Part shown: positions 36,113-47,789 of the stretch, one piece after another
Layout of the letters: every line of letters begins with the position of its first letter
Numbering within the stretch: position 1 is the stretch's first letter
Source of the DNA: Salvator merianae
Lineage: Eukaryota; Chordata; Lepidosauria; Squamata; Teiidae
Direction of reading: 5' to 3'
Length of the DNA stretch: 64,000 nt
Assembly (NCBI GenBank): GCA_003586115.2
Contig: QVOM02000074.1
Coordinates: 3,514,147-3,578,146, forward strand
Notes under the pieces: model-generated
Told to the model about the DNA's origin: nothing
The model's input: only the letters and a program-made list of their open reading frames with translations
Database searches by the model: none
Program-made: the position numbers and the translations under genes

Positions 36113-36990
36113 TGAGATGGAACTGCCGTAAAGTTGTGAATCAAACCCAATGCTTCCTCTAGACTGGCATGTTGATTATATAACCAATATTTAAGAAAGG
36201 TTCACACAGCTGAAGTTTTCAAAGAACGTAGTCACTTGTCTTTAGTTCATTGTAATGAGTGTCTGGAAAAACATGTGTTGATAGGTTTCTATTTTGTTTA
36301 GGTTTGCACAGTTTGTCACTTGTGTCCATGATACTGAAAAATAAGGCTGGCATTATATTATGATAAACAGAAGTAAAGTTAAAGAACTAGCTTTGACTTT
36401 TAGGGCGATTCTGCACTGGCTGGAATTACCCTTAAATTGTTTTATACTCTAGGATCTGTACACGTCAGATGCTATTTTCTACTTTATATGATTTCCTGGT
36501 ACCCTGACCGCATTTAATAGCAGGAACTTTTGATAATGCTTCTGTGCTGACTGAATGTTTTTCCAGTCTGGGGTTATTCAGAAAGTGCTTCTTCCTTCTG
36601 TGCCCTGTGGACTTTTTCTCTAAATGGCTTATGAGAAATGTTTGTTAATGGTGAATTGTTGCTGCCACATCCTGAAGTTTTATTGATTCTGTTGTTCTCA
36701 TAATCTATTACAAGATAAGTATAATTTAGTGAATGATGTGAAGTGCTACAAGTGTAGAAAAAGTAGGTGTGAATGTGTTAATGTAAAATTTAATCTAAAA
36801 TTGGAGAGGGAATGAAGTAATGACGTCTATAAGTTAACTAGTTCTGGCCAAAATTGGTCCCCCACGCCATATATCTATTAAAAATAACAATACATGCACA
36901 CCCAGTATATACACTTCCACTAATGCCACAAATCACATCAACATCTTCATATATCCAAATTCTTCACATATGGAGAAATATTTAAAATGA
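36113..36990. other. Unassigned DNA
   Basis: No recognised feature. Confidence 0.35.
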
Positions 36991-37860
36991 CAAATACTTA
37001 AAATCTATCTGAGAAAAATATTTTCCAATTTTATTCAGTTTTCAAAAGATGAATTTGATTGAGCAGCCCATTTTAGCACCTTCCATATGCTGTTATCTTC
37101 TCTGAGGTTGCGATGTCCTCCAGGTTCTGTTACCATCTGACCATTCCCACAAAGCCGGTGACCCCTCCAACATGCTAGTGAAAAAATGTATTAGTGATAT
37201 GAGATATTTGTATTGAATTTCTAGACACCTGTACCAAATTTTTAGGTAATTTTCCTACAACCTTGCATGGAATGTTTTAGATAAAATATCGGTTTTCCAA
37301 GGACAATCCTTATGATACTGCCCACAGATTGCTTAGTCAGCAATAAGTATATTTTAGAGACTGTTTTTCTGGACTAACTTAGTGCTATGTCCAAGTAAAT
37401 TCAAAAGAAGTTAAAAATTAGGTTGGTTGTAGTAAAAAGTATGTTACTTCATTGAGGCACAAGCCAACTTTATAAAAAAATTAGGTATGGAATCAAGTAT
37501 ATCTTTAATATCCATTGGCTCATTAAACCTTTAAAAATCTATCTTGCTTCTTTTAGTTATTTTCCTAATGGTCACTATCTTGGGAAATTTATGATAATAT
37601 TCTAATGGCTATGGGGAATGATTATACTAAATATTTTTACACTGTAATCAATTAGGTATTTTGTACATCATAAACGAATTGATTATTCTATACATTACTA
37701 GTTGGTCTCAAAAACAAGAAACTTGGTCAGATAATTTCTATCTCCATTGATTCTATATTTACCCATGTCTTGGCCTTTTTATTCACCAAAGACATTAACT
37801 GCTTAGACTGAAAGTAATTCAAATCAGGAATTCTTCTTCATCCTCTTTAAATATCCCATC
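36991..37860 (-). mobile_element. Decayed L1 LINE ORF2 fragment
   Basis: On the minus strand near 37130-37190 there is a cysteine/histidine segment (CWRGHRLCGNGQM) that looks like the degraded L1 zinc knuckle found intact at 2230-2290 and 61800-61860. A/T-rich sequence upstream of it could code the preceding L1 region but is broken by many stops. Boundaries are approximate. Confidence 0.4.
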
Positions 37861-37867
37861 ACCTAAT

Positions 37868-37925
37868 TTCAATTTGTGTGTGCATGTGTGGATGCACATA
37901 CATGTACACGCACATGCATGCAGGC
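37868..37925. repeat. TG/CATG-rich simple repeat
   Basis: Alternating purine-pyrimidine sequence (TGTGTGTGCATGTGTG followed by ACATGCATGC-like units). Confidence 0.6.
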
Positions 37926-38079
37926 ATGTACAAACACAGTCTATCCTGACTTCAGGCTGGAATAATTGCTAGCTGTATCTGAGACCTCTCATTGAAATGC
38001 AAGAACTGTATCTGGTTTTGGCTAATACAGTAGCTTTGGTTGTTCCTAGGTGGAGATAGTTTCCTTTCTGTAGTACATG

Positions 38080-38450
38080 TGTTAAAAACTCTTGACTAGA
38101 TTATTGCAGTGCACTCTATACGGGGGTGTCCTTGAAGACGTTCTTGAGATATAGCTAGTGGAGAATGGCACATTCATAATATATTGGCTTCTAGTAGTAT
38201 ACTAGCTCAATCTAGAGTGTTCATTCTAAACTCTGGACTAAAAACACCCTGAGATGTCCTGAGTCAGCATACTACAAACCTCCCATTCACTAGGTTTGCT
38301 ACTGAACTGAACTGGGTTTAAAGTTCAAGACTGAGGAAGCTTGATAATAAAGTTTGCTTTGACTCACGTGCTTTCCCCACTATCATGCCTACCCGACTCT
38401 TCCTTCTCACTCAGGTTCAGCCGTTACATTTGATACCTATTAAAATAAAT
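38080..38450 (+). mobile_element. L2-like LINE fragment, sense
   Basis: CTAGATTATTGCAGTGCACT at about 38096-38115 reads LDYCSAL in the L2 C-terminal context (usual LDYCN-A-L-Y-GLP), followed by a decayed remainder. Confidence 0.45.
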
Positions 38451-39335
38451 TTCATTCAGAAAATGGCTTTCCCAAGATTAATGGAAGAACATACTGTACC
38501 GATTTTTTACACTAATGTGATAGAGTACAAGCAAGAATATTTTAAAATGCTTCATTTTCTATAACTGATCCAGAAACTTAATATGGATTTATTTTCCTGT
38601 AAGCCCCTCATTTCTATACTAATCTGAGTGTCAGTGGTACCCAAAACGTGTTTTTCTAGAGCATTTATAAATCTGTTTTGGGCGTTGAGTTCTCACAGAG
38701 CAGTGCATACAAAATTTGCAGCAAAAAGATTCAAGAGGCTTTTGACAGAACATATTGGTGAACAATCTGATGAATTACAAAACTCATGAAAACTTTTAAG
38801 GGAAGACATTAAGAGGTAGATTTGAAAGACCTGCCTCAAAGTTTGAATTGAAGAGATGAAACATAAGTCAACTGTACAGATCAAGTAGAATGATTTGTAA
38901 TTTTTGTAAACATTCAAAGCTGCAATTCTAATACCATTTTATATGCAATAAGTAATATTAAACATTAAATAATAAAAATTCTGTGTAAACATTGCAGGAT
39001 TGAACAATAGTGTCTTAAATATATTCAGCTGCGGTATGGCAGGTATTAATTTTTTAACAAGCCAATTATGATTACATACTGTCAAAGTATTAGCTTTTTG
39101 TTTGATAAAAGAAAAAGAAAAATCTGGAAATTTGATTTCAACTTAAGAATATTTGGCAGTTGGTAAAGTTGTGGCAGACGTACATATCACATATATAAAA
39201 TTAATTGCTCTTATGTTGGATTTATATGCTACAGATATCCAAAGACTCTATGCAGTTTATAAGTGACTAAAACAATAAAATTAGAGATTAAAATCACAGA
39301 AATTAATGGTCATGATATCAACAACACCAAATACA
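38451..39335. other. Unassigned DNA, with a possible SINE/LINE tail
   Basis: 39210-39310 (TTATATGCTACAGATATCC, then AAAACAATAAAATTAG) resembles a common reptile repeat tail. No genes. Confidence 0.3.
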
Positions 39336-39520
39336 GACAGCACTGTGAAAAAGTATTTGCCCCCTCCCTGATTTCTTCTGTTTTGCATATTTGTCACACT
39401 TAATTTAATATGAGACAAAGACAACCTGACTAAACACAAATACGTCTTTCAAATGATCATTTCATTTATTGAAGGGAAAAAAAATTATCCAATATCTATT
39501 ATCACCCATCTAAATACTAG
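39336..39520. mobile_element. DNA transposon fragment (Tc1/mariner-type MITE)
   Basis: ACAGCACTGTGAAAAAGTAT then TTGCCCCCTCCCTGATTTC, TTTGCATATTTGTCACACTT and a TTTATTGAAGG block match the left part of a MITE widespread in fish and reptiles, as I recall it. The mirror-image right end was not found. Confidence 0.5.
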
Positions 39521-39835
39521 GTATTGGATAGAAAACAGGAAGGGGGCAAACCCTCATGGCACTGTAGATGAAGAAATGTGACTTTAGTGACGATAGGGAG
39601 GACTGCAATTAAAAGGCTCTCTTCCTGGTTCTGGTTCCAGATACCACATAAGAACCAGGGATTTTTAAGGGTTAGAATGGGCCAAGTACACAGGATGGGT
39701 ACTGGTTGGGCAGGAGAGATTGGTTCAGGTTCCTCCAAGAACTGAACCCTATAAGGCTTATAGGTCAAGACCAACACTTTGAATTGGATATAGAAGCAAA
39801 CAGGCAAGCATGCCACAACCACCCTACACAAACAA
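39521..39835 (-). mobile_element. L2-like LINE fragment
   Basis: The minus-strand frame reads LPVCFYIQFKVLVLTYKPYR, the conserved C-terminal L2 segment (WLPV, then FK-L-LTYKAL). Sequence beyond it is decayed. Confidence 0.55.
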
Positions 39836-40211
39836 AAACAAAAAAATGCTGAAGGCGATTTAGAGCAATTGACAATCTAAATATAACTTACATGATAGGA
39901 ACCCAAATAAAATTAAATACATTTTTTTTTTCTAATAAAAGAAGGGGAAAGAGAGAGAAGAGACAACTGCAGCTTTTCTGATGTATACATCCATTAGGAT
40001 GTCTGACTTCATGCTTTGAACTCCAGGTTGAGAGTTCTCATTCTTGAACCCAGCAGATCTTAGATAGCTTAAGGAAGGGAGAGACAAGGCAAGGAATAAA
40101 ACTCAGCAAGAACCCCAAACGATCCCTGCTACAGTCTATATATAGATAAATGAGACTGTTTAAACCTAAAGGATTAAGAGTTTTATCATGGGCTATTTTT
40201 TAATAGACAGT
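39836..40211. other. Unassigned DNA
   Basis: No recognised feature. Confidence 0.35.
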
Positions 40212-40425
40212 GGGCCCTGTCAAACCTAAGTTTTAATCCAGCTTCAGTCCACTTTTAGATTGAAAGAACACATCAGCAAAGTGTCTAATAATTTTCTTTC
40301 CACATTATCTCACACAAAGATGGATTTTCTGAGTTAGATAATGCTGAAAGAAAACATCTTATTACTTCACTGATGTGTTCCCTTCTGGGCCCGGTAATGC
40401 ATTAAAACTCCGGAAGTACTACATG
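40212..40425. mobile_element. Palindromic MITE, copy B
   Basis: It starts GGGCCCTGTCAAACCTAAGT, then TTTTAATCC, then GAACACATCAGC, and carries the mirrored CACTGATGTGTTC at 40369-40381. Its left arm matches the opposite-strand right arm of copy A. The right end is eroded (ATTAAAACTCCGGAAGT). Confidence 0.6.
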
Positions 40426-41521
40426 ACTCTTTCTTTATGATGCAAGAGACTAATACAGCAATTTCTTTGTAAAGTATATTAAAAGATTCATTCCTGTACA
40501 CTGTTAGGTCAGAATTATATTTAAAGTGTGCATGGGCGTGTGTGCGTGCGTGCACACACCCACACACACCTGAAAGAACCCCTGTTTTGTATGAACATTT
40601 TTAGCACAATAATACTGTACTTTGCTGTATGTATTAAAATTGACTAAAAAGGGGCAATTAGGATGAAGTAGTTGCCAAATCAGGCAGTAGCCACAACTAC
40701 AAAGGCCAAGATTTGTGAAAACGGTTGATGTACATGAGTCTTATAATTTGTAACAAATCTCAGGGAACCTCAGGTCATATACATGGAGCTATGTTATATG
40801 AACAGAGGAAAAGGGACGAGACATGGTAGTTGCAATTAACTCTGAAGTAATTTTGGCTGATGGGGCTGGTCATAATATAATCCAGTGTGCTTCACTAAGG
40901 CTTTCATTCTCCATCTTATTCATTTTATTTTATTTATACTATTTTTTTTTTATCTCACCCTTAAGCCTAGAAAGTTTCTAAGGTTGACTGATAAAAAGTA
41001 TAATACAGACCTCTGCTTATAAAATGTATGTGTGTGGTGACATTTCACAAGACAGAGGGAGCTGTTTCTACAGTCCTGTCAAGCCTCTCTCTTGTAGTAT
41101 GATGGTATCACAGTTTGGTGGTCTTTTTGGACCTGCTCAACATCAGCTTTCTGATCATCCTGTTCTCTTTGTCTGTTACGTTCTCATGAGCCAAACGTAA
41201 ATAATGTTTTATTCTGAGTAAAATGCATGTTAGCTTTTTACTTCTGTTAAATGTTATTTAAATAACTTTGGCGTTATTTAACTGCAGCTGCCAAATATCA
41301 GAAGGAGCAATGAGCATACATAGGCATTGTCCAAAATTTTATAAAGAAATTTATATAGAATTTATCAGCTGTAATACAGTAAAATCTAGTTGAGATAGGA
41401 GACAGAAGCACATGTGCTGTATAGAATAGAAAAATAAATGGATAAATTGTGCACTGGATAGGGAAAATAAAATTACATTAGCAAGTGTGCAAAGGGGTCT
41501 GAAATAAGAATCAGTTAGGGC
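40426..41521. other. Unassigned DNA with simple repeats
   Basis: A TG/CG/CA tract at 40525-40570 and an A/T-rich tail-like stretch at 40925-41005 (TTTATTTATAC, TATCTCACCCTTAAG), perhaps a SINE or LINE end. Confidence 0.35.
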
Positions 41522-42450
41522 ATGGTCAGTCACAGCATTTAATCAGTTTACAGAATGTCTTCAGTTCCAACTGTCCTGACAAGATATTGCCTTTCTATTC
41601 TTTGTATGGAGTAAATTGTCCAAATTAGAATTATTTTGCATTTGGATTAAATGAGTTCTCAGACTGTTTCAGATTGTTAGCCCATTTTACTTTGCAAAGA
41701 GAGAACATGCAAGTAGACTATTCTGGGAAAGAACCTCACTATTTTGGGTGTGCAGAGGGAGGGCTCCCCATTCCCTCCTGTCTAATGCTAGACGTTGTTG
41801 TGGGCATTGCAGTCAAGGCGGTAAGAATGTCACCATTGGTATGTGAAGAGAGAACAACATCTGGCATATATATTTCCTGGTTCCTGTCATGTTGTTCCAT
41901 TTTGCACCTACAAGCTGTTCGATTTTTTTATGCTTGAATTTTTTAATAAAAATACACACAGTGGAAGCTATCCCATTTTTCTTGGCAGCCCTGTTCTACA
42001 GTTGGCTGGGCACCACAGTCCACTCTCAAAATGCATGCCTCCTCCTTTCTTTCTAGTCCCTGCAAGGAGGACAATGTATCTCCATCTTCCTTTCTCTCTC
42101 ATTCCTGCAAGGAAAAGGACAAATTATTTCCTCTCTTTTCCTTTGGCAGTGCACAAGAGAAACAATGTTTCCTTTCATTAAAAGAGGACTTTTATGCAAA
42201 ATTGGCACTGTGCTTCAGTGGCTCTAGGGTGCAGTATAGCTTTCTTTGAGAATAGCTGGAAGGTGCGTGCTGGTTCAGCCTCAGCTGCACTTGTTTGGGG
42301 GTGCAGTCCTCTTACCCAAACAATGAGCCATGTCACCATCAACTTTGCCATCCATACCACACAACTTAATTGTGGGACACATACCACTGTGGATGTTTCA
42401 GGGGGAGGGGAGGTGGAGTCCTTTTACTGACCACTAACTTTACTAATCTC
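41522..42450 (+). mobile_element. Copy 3 of the 1.2-kb TIR transposon, truncated
   Basis: The left end GGGCATGGTCAGTCACAGCA follows TTA. Shared blocks with copies 1 and 2 include TTTAATCAGTTTACAG, GTCTTCAGTTCC, GAGTTCTCA, GTTTGGGGGTGCAGTCCTCT and GGGACACATACCACTGTGGA. The final third present in the other copies is missing, and about 400 bp in the middle (41800-42190) does not align. Confidence 0.6.
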
Positions 42451-43034
42451 AGTAACAGAATCCACAGACAAAACAATCTAATGTAAACAAAACAACTCTC
42501 AACAGAACCAAAGATCAAAAGGAGAAATACTATATAGTTATACAAGTGGTTTTTTTACAAGAATTTATATAGTTAAGACAGTTTTTATAAACATATATAT
42601 CTAAAAACCAAATACATATAGACAAACATTTATAATGCTCCCTAAAAGTTTTTGTTGCCTGATACACAAAAGAAAGGTGCGAAGCAGTATTGCAGCAATG
42701 GTCTTGGATACATCTTATGGAGTCAGAATTATAATGCTCCGTTCAAATGTGCATCCATCTCTTCCTTCAGCTGGAAATGTTGAAAATAAAGTTTCAAACT
42801 CTTGTGCCAAGAAGAAACAAAGATGAGGCCAAGGTGATCATCGTTCAATATATAATGTGGTAGTAGTTTATGGTAACCTTATATTTGGCCAATGCAAAGA
42901 ATAAAAAAAATCGGAGCTTTCTTGTTGGAGGAAGGGTTAGATAGGCATGTTTTGTCTGTGGATTCTCTTACTAAGATAAACTTTTGGGAGCTTACTAAAC
43001 ATGTGAAGAGGACAAAAGAAAAGGGGCATGTATG
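42451..43034. other. Unassigned DNA
   Basis: No recognised feature. Confidence 0.35.
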
Positions 43035-43194
43035 TGGTGAGCTCCCATAAGTTCCCAACAAACTAATGTTGAATTGACCTCATCAGACCTGCTGACAAAT
43101 TGAGTAATCATGAATTAATGCCAGGGAAACCCTAGCATGTTTAGCAGGCAACGGCAAGAGGGAATGCCAGATTCATTTTATAACTTGCATTTCC
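43035..43194. repeat. Second copy of the repeat at 35652-36112
   Basis: It shares CAAACTAATG, AATGCCAGATTC and CATTTCCCCTTGC in the same order. It runs directly into the CR1 relic. Confidence 0.4.
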
Positions 43195-44870
43195 CCTTGC
43201 TGTCTGGAGAACAGTGTTATTATCCTTACACGCTGTGGACCTTTCTTTTAACAGACAATGAATGCTGTGCTGTCTCTTCCATTGTTAAAGGTACATCAAC
43301 ATCCCTTTTCTGTTCTGTCACATTTTGCTCAGATCCTGTTAGCCTGTCAGGAGTTTTTGTTCCACTGTGCATCACTTTGCACTGGCTCATACTGAACAGC
43401 ATCTGCCATTTTGAACCAGCATCTGTCCAGGTATGCAATGTGCAGAAATCTTTCTGGAGTTCTTCACAATCTCTTTTTGTTTTTACCATTCTGCACAAGT
43501 AGGAGTCAGTGCTGTGAGATTCTGCCAGCACGCAGGCAGAAATAAAGAATGCTTCAATGTAAGAGTATATTCTTTATTCAGACATCCATGACAAACAATC
43601 TTATTAATTACAAAAGTGGTTTGGTTCCTAAAACCTTCTCCAATTATACATAGCTTTCTCCTTTTCTTCTGTATCTACATCACAGCCTGGTACTGTTCTT
43701 ATCTCTTACCATAACAATATCTCAATACCTAGCCATCTGACATCCTTAAGAAGAGACACCTGAACATTATACCAAAACATTTCCTCCCCCGCTTCCTCAC
43801 ACCTACTCAGCAGGCATATAGTTTTAGTATCATGATATCTTAAAGCATAATACACACACACACACACACACACAATACATAACGCATATAAAATAACACG
43901 GTGAATAAATGAGATAACATAGCAGTGACTAACAAGACTAACAGGGTACCAACACAAACCTGATTAAACTTACTGTGGAGTCTTTGATGAGAGTTTATCA
44001 AAGGCTTTTTAAAAGTCTAAGTAGAGAGTATATATTAGAATACTAGACTATACCCTTATTCATATGAAAACCTTGTAACTTAGTTAGATAGGAATTTCCC
44101 TTATAGAAGCTGTGCAAGTGACCCTTGACCAAAATCTGAATGTTAGTACTTTTATCTTTAATAATAGTTTCTGCTAAATGTTTGATACTTTTATCTTTAA
44201 TAATGGTTTCCACTATCTTGTCTGGAACAGATGTTAACCTGATAGGCCTATAATTCCCTGATTTTCTGTTAAGCCCTTTTAAAAATTGGCCATCTTCTAT
44301 TCCTTGACTATGGAAGTCAAGCATAATATATTTCTCTATAAGTCTGTAATCTCAGGTTTCAGCTTTTTAATAACTCTTGGGTCGATGACATCTGAATCTA
44401 CTGATTCATTTATTTTTATTTATCAAGCAAATCTACGTTTTTTGTCACTACTGTCTAGCTTCAATTATTCAAACTCTCCCTAAAATAGAAGCTCAGGCTC
44501 AGAGATGTGCCCCACATTCACTGTCTCGAATTTACTTTTTTCTTTTTAGTACACCTTTTGATCCTTCATTGTCCAGTGAACCAATGGCTTTCCTAGCTGA
44601 CTTTCCTGCCTCTAGAGTATTTTTTTTTAAAAAAAAAATCTGTCTTTAGAAATTTGGCTACTCGTATATTCTTTTTGCATCTTTCAGTATCTGTATTCCT
44701 TTTGTCAAAGTTTATGTCCCCTTTAGTTTTCTTCATTAGGATAAACCTTCTACATTCTGAAGGATGCTTTCTTACTCATAATAGTTTTCGTGTCCCTGCT
44801 AGTCAACCATGCTGGCCTCTCTTAGCCTTAGTAGTTCTTTTCTTAATTTTTGAAATACATAGAAACTAGC
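43195..44870 (-). mobile_element. CR1/L3 LINE relic, interrupted
   Basis: On the minus strand, 44740-44870 matches sequence ahead of the reverse transcriptase. The frame at 44043-44324 reads GNYRPIRLTSVPDKIVETII, clear CR1 reverse transcriptase. 43985-44025 reads YLDF, a stop, KAFDKL. The downstream part at 43226-43510 reads KTKRDCEELQKDF and WQMLFSMSQCKVMHSGTK, the segment after the catalytic box. Between them (43511-43980) the expected reverse transcriptase core is replaced by about 470 bp of other DNA containing a (CA)n tract. A 39-bp internal duplication repeats VETIIKDKS. Pseudogene. Confidence 0.65.
43854..43875. repeat. (CA)n microsatellite
   Basis: About ten consecutive AC units. Confidence 0.9.
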
Positions 44871-45269
44871 ATTGATTTTTGTAGTTTTGAATGCCTACTG
44901 GTCCACAAATATTAACTGTTTTCTACCTTGAAGAAGATTCACTTGCTGAACATAGATGACAATGTGCCAAATTGGCAAGGTTAGTTAACGATTTGGCTAT
45001 CTGATTTCCAAAAGGTGCTGCAGGATGAAATGGAGCTGTATTATGCCCAAAATTTCCCCAGAAAGAATTAGTGACCTTCATTGTCCAGAGGCTGGAGTGA
45101 TCCTGGCTAAGCCTATAGCCTGTAATCAGTAAAAGATGCTAAGGAGCACTGAATGTGTAGACTAGACTGACATTCAGTACTGACCCTGATGAATATCAGC
45201 TTCCACTCTTGTCAGAGTAGCGCAGTCCATGTATAGGAAGGCTTACGGACATTTCCATGAAGTAGAGGG
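44871..45269. other. Unassigned DNA
   Basis: No recognised feature. Confidence 0.35.
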
Positions 45270-45500
45270 GAAAAGGACAAACTCTGTAGGCAGCAGAGTA
45301 ATCTACTAAGAGAAATCTTTATTGTAGCTTGGTTCCATAGTAAAGAGCAAAAACATTTACAGCAGACAGGCAGATATTACTACTGAGCATGTTATGAATG
45401 AATCATGCAGTCTCTATCTATATACAAACACTTTGCTAATCAGAGCTCTCACACTGCTCTGCTTAGCTGACACAAACACTGTGCCAGATGTCTCTGATCT
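45270..45500 (-). promoter_or_regulatory. Possible LTR fragment
   Basis: On the minus strand GTATATAGATAG (about 45414-45425) precedes CAATAAAGATTTC (about 45316-45328) by some 90 bp, a TATA-to-polyadenylation spacing seen in LTRs. No coding sequence or partner LTR is visible. Confidence 0.2.
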
Positions 45501-46039
45501 ATAATAAGCTAGTCATAGCAGGAAACTGGCATTAGCTTATGGTATAAACATATTCCGGTCATCGTAACCTCCGTATATTCATTGGCTATGGAATGGCTTT
45601 TGGTTTCTGCTCTCAAGCAGATGGGCAAATTAAAGGTACAAGATTTCCTTTGTCCTGATTTTGCAGGGCATGCTGGAGGCTCTGTATACACACCAACAAC
45701 TTTATCCTTTTTGATTTTTAAATCTTCATTTCTCTCACTATCAGTGATGATGTTGAAAACACAGAGCACCCCCTACCCATAAAATGGCATCTCCAGTGAT
45801 TTTGACCTTTGCAAAAAAAATTAATAATAATGTTGGCAGTTTAAGCTTTTACAATAACCGGGACCAGAGAGTGTCTTCCTAATAGGCCTACTCATAGGCC
45901 TACTCATTTGCTTTCAGAAATAAAACAAAATGGGAATCTAAATGAAGTTTCTGCGCAGCAGAGGATGTTGCTTGGCTCTTTGGTGTCTCATGTAGCTGCT
46001 TACAAGCCTTGTAGACAGAAGTCTTGTGGCTTTAATTTT
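45501..46039. other. Unassigned DNA
   Basis: A 12-bp tandem pair (TAGGCCTACTCA) near 45884-45908. Nothing else. Confidence 0.35.
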
Positions 46040-46180
46040 TGACAGTGAAAGTAGAGGGCTAGCGTACGTATTCCCTTCTCGATGGGAGTTGCATTAGCTT
46101 AATCCTCAGCAAGTCTGCAGAAGAAGGCAATGGCAAACTACTTCTGTGTTTTGACCAATTGATTCAAGAAAATCTTTACT
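46040..46180 (+). repeat. SINE-like fragment
   Basis: GGGAGTTGCATTAGCTTA, CAGCAAGTCTGCAGAAGAAG and GGCAATGGCAAAC match a repeat frequent in squamate genomes as I recall it. No tRNA head is visible. Confidence 0.4.
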
Positions 46181-47789
46181 CTTTTCTTTTATACTTTGAA
46201 GGGGGAAAGTGTCATTTGGTTAATTGGGGCTTTGAAAGGGGAAATATGAGTGCTGGCCAAATTTGGTTTGCCACTTGAAGAACTTCCAAATAAGGATCAC
46301 ACTATAAGATCCCTTAAAAAATGACATAATTCCTGTCAGAACATTAAGATTAAGATATCTTAAATTTAATAATTTAATAGCTTTACTACTGGTCTTTTCT
46401 TTCCAGAATTCCAGTATTCAGATAGGGTTAATAATAATCAGGTCTCATTTAAATTAAATGATTCTAACTAGGCCCGGAGCTCCCATTTTTTCTACAGACT
46501 TCTCATCTACAATTACTTCCTTCTTTCTCATGGAAAAGGTTGAGTAGAAAAAAAACATCATGATAGTTGGAGATGCAGTTCTAGTGGCATCATCTTGTGC
46601 ACCAGCAGAATGTCAAAAGCAGAATGCCCCTGACAGAAAGCTCTGTTCTAGCAATTACCAGCCTTGCAGGATACACCCAAACTCACAGTGTTTTACCTCC
46701 TCCTCAAGAGGTCTTCCTACCTCTCCAGACTCTCCAGCGGAGACATCCTCCAGTTCCTTGATTATCAGATGCTTTTGGTGAGTGGCTGAGCAAGCATGCA
46801 AGTGTCTGAGTATGCCATGCTATTTGCAGGCAGACAGGCAGTCTGAGGTTGCAGAAAAAGAAATTCCCATGTGTGACCAAGCTAGCCAGAATGAGTAACT
46901 GCAGAGCAAAGGTAGATAGCTAAGGTCACTTATTCCTCTTCCTGTGTCTCTGCTGCTGTAGCTGCCTTTTAAAAAAAATCTTTCAGCTGACTTCCTGAAG
47001 AGATCTCTCTTTACCAACATCTGCATGCAGTCAATGACACTGTTCCAGCCCCATGTTCTCTTTCACACAAAAAAGAAGCAAGTCTTTATTGAAAACAAAT
47101 AATTTATTTAATCCCAATTAAAGAAAAAAATTCTTGAAATAGAGAATAAGTAGCAAGCCTAAACCAAATGGGCAGAAGTTTGAATTGGGTATTTTATACA
47201 AATCAGCCACTTCCTAAGTAAGAGGAGGAGGGAAAGCTGCAAATATCCCTTATATAAAAGAAGAAATTGGTAATGGATATTATATTTTGGACAAAGTATA
47301 CTAAAATTAAGATTCACAGGTACATAAGAAAGGATTTCTCACTCTCAGAAGTTGTATATACATTCTTCTAAACAACTGACCTGGACCATTAGAAGCAGAA
47401 GTGCTTACAGAAAGGTGAGCTTTGCCCATTCCTGCCTATTTTGTTCCTACAGATCAGTTGAGAAAAACATGAATGTTGCTAGGTATCTTCTGGACATTAG
47501 AGGGCACTCTGCCATAGCACATGAAAGAAAAATGCTTTCGTTTTGGCAAGTGTGCTTATAATATTTTCATATGAAGTTTAAGACAATTTATTTTATTTCT
47601 GTATTATATTTTTATACAATCTCAGGATTGTAATTTTGATATGGTCGAAAGACTAATCAATAAACTGACATTACATTGTATAATAGTTAAAATTCTGAAA
47701 ATAAAAGGCACAGCAGAATGGTAGAAAGGAAACTAATAGCCAAATAACTGGGTGAAGAGGTGCATCATCAGCAGACATCAAAACATACA
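46181..47789. other. Unassigned DNA
   Basis: A/T-rich; no gene or confident repeat. Confidence 0.35.

Noticed and set aside
40525..40570. TG/CG/CA-rich tract as a possible regulatory element
   Set aside because: Ordinary dinucleotide simple repeat with no associated signal.
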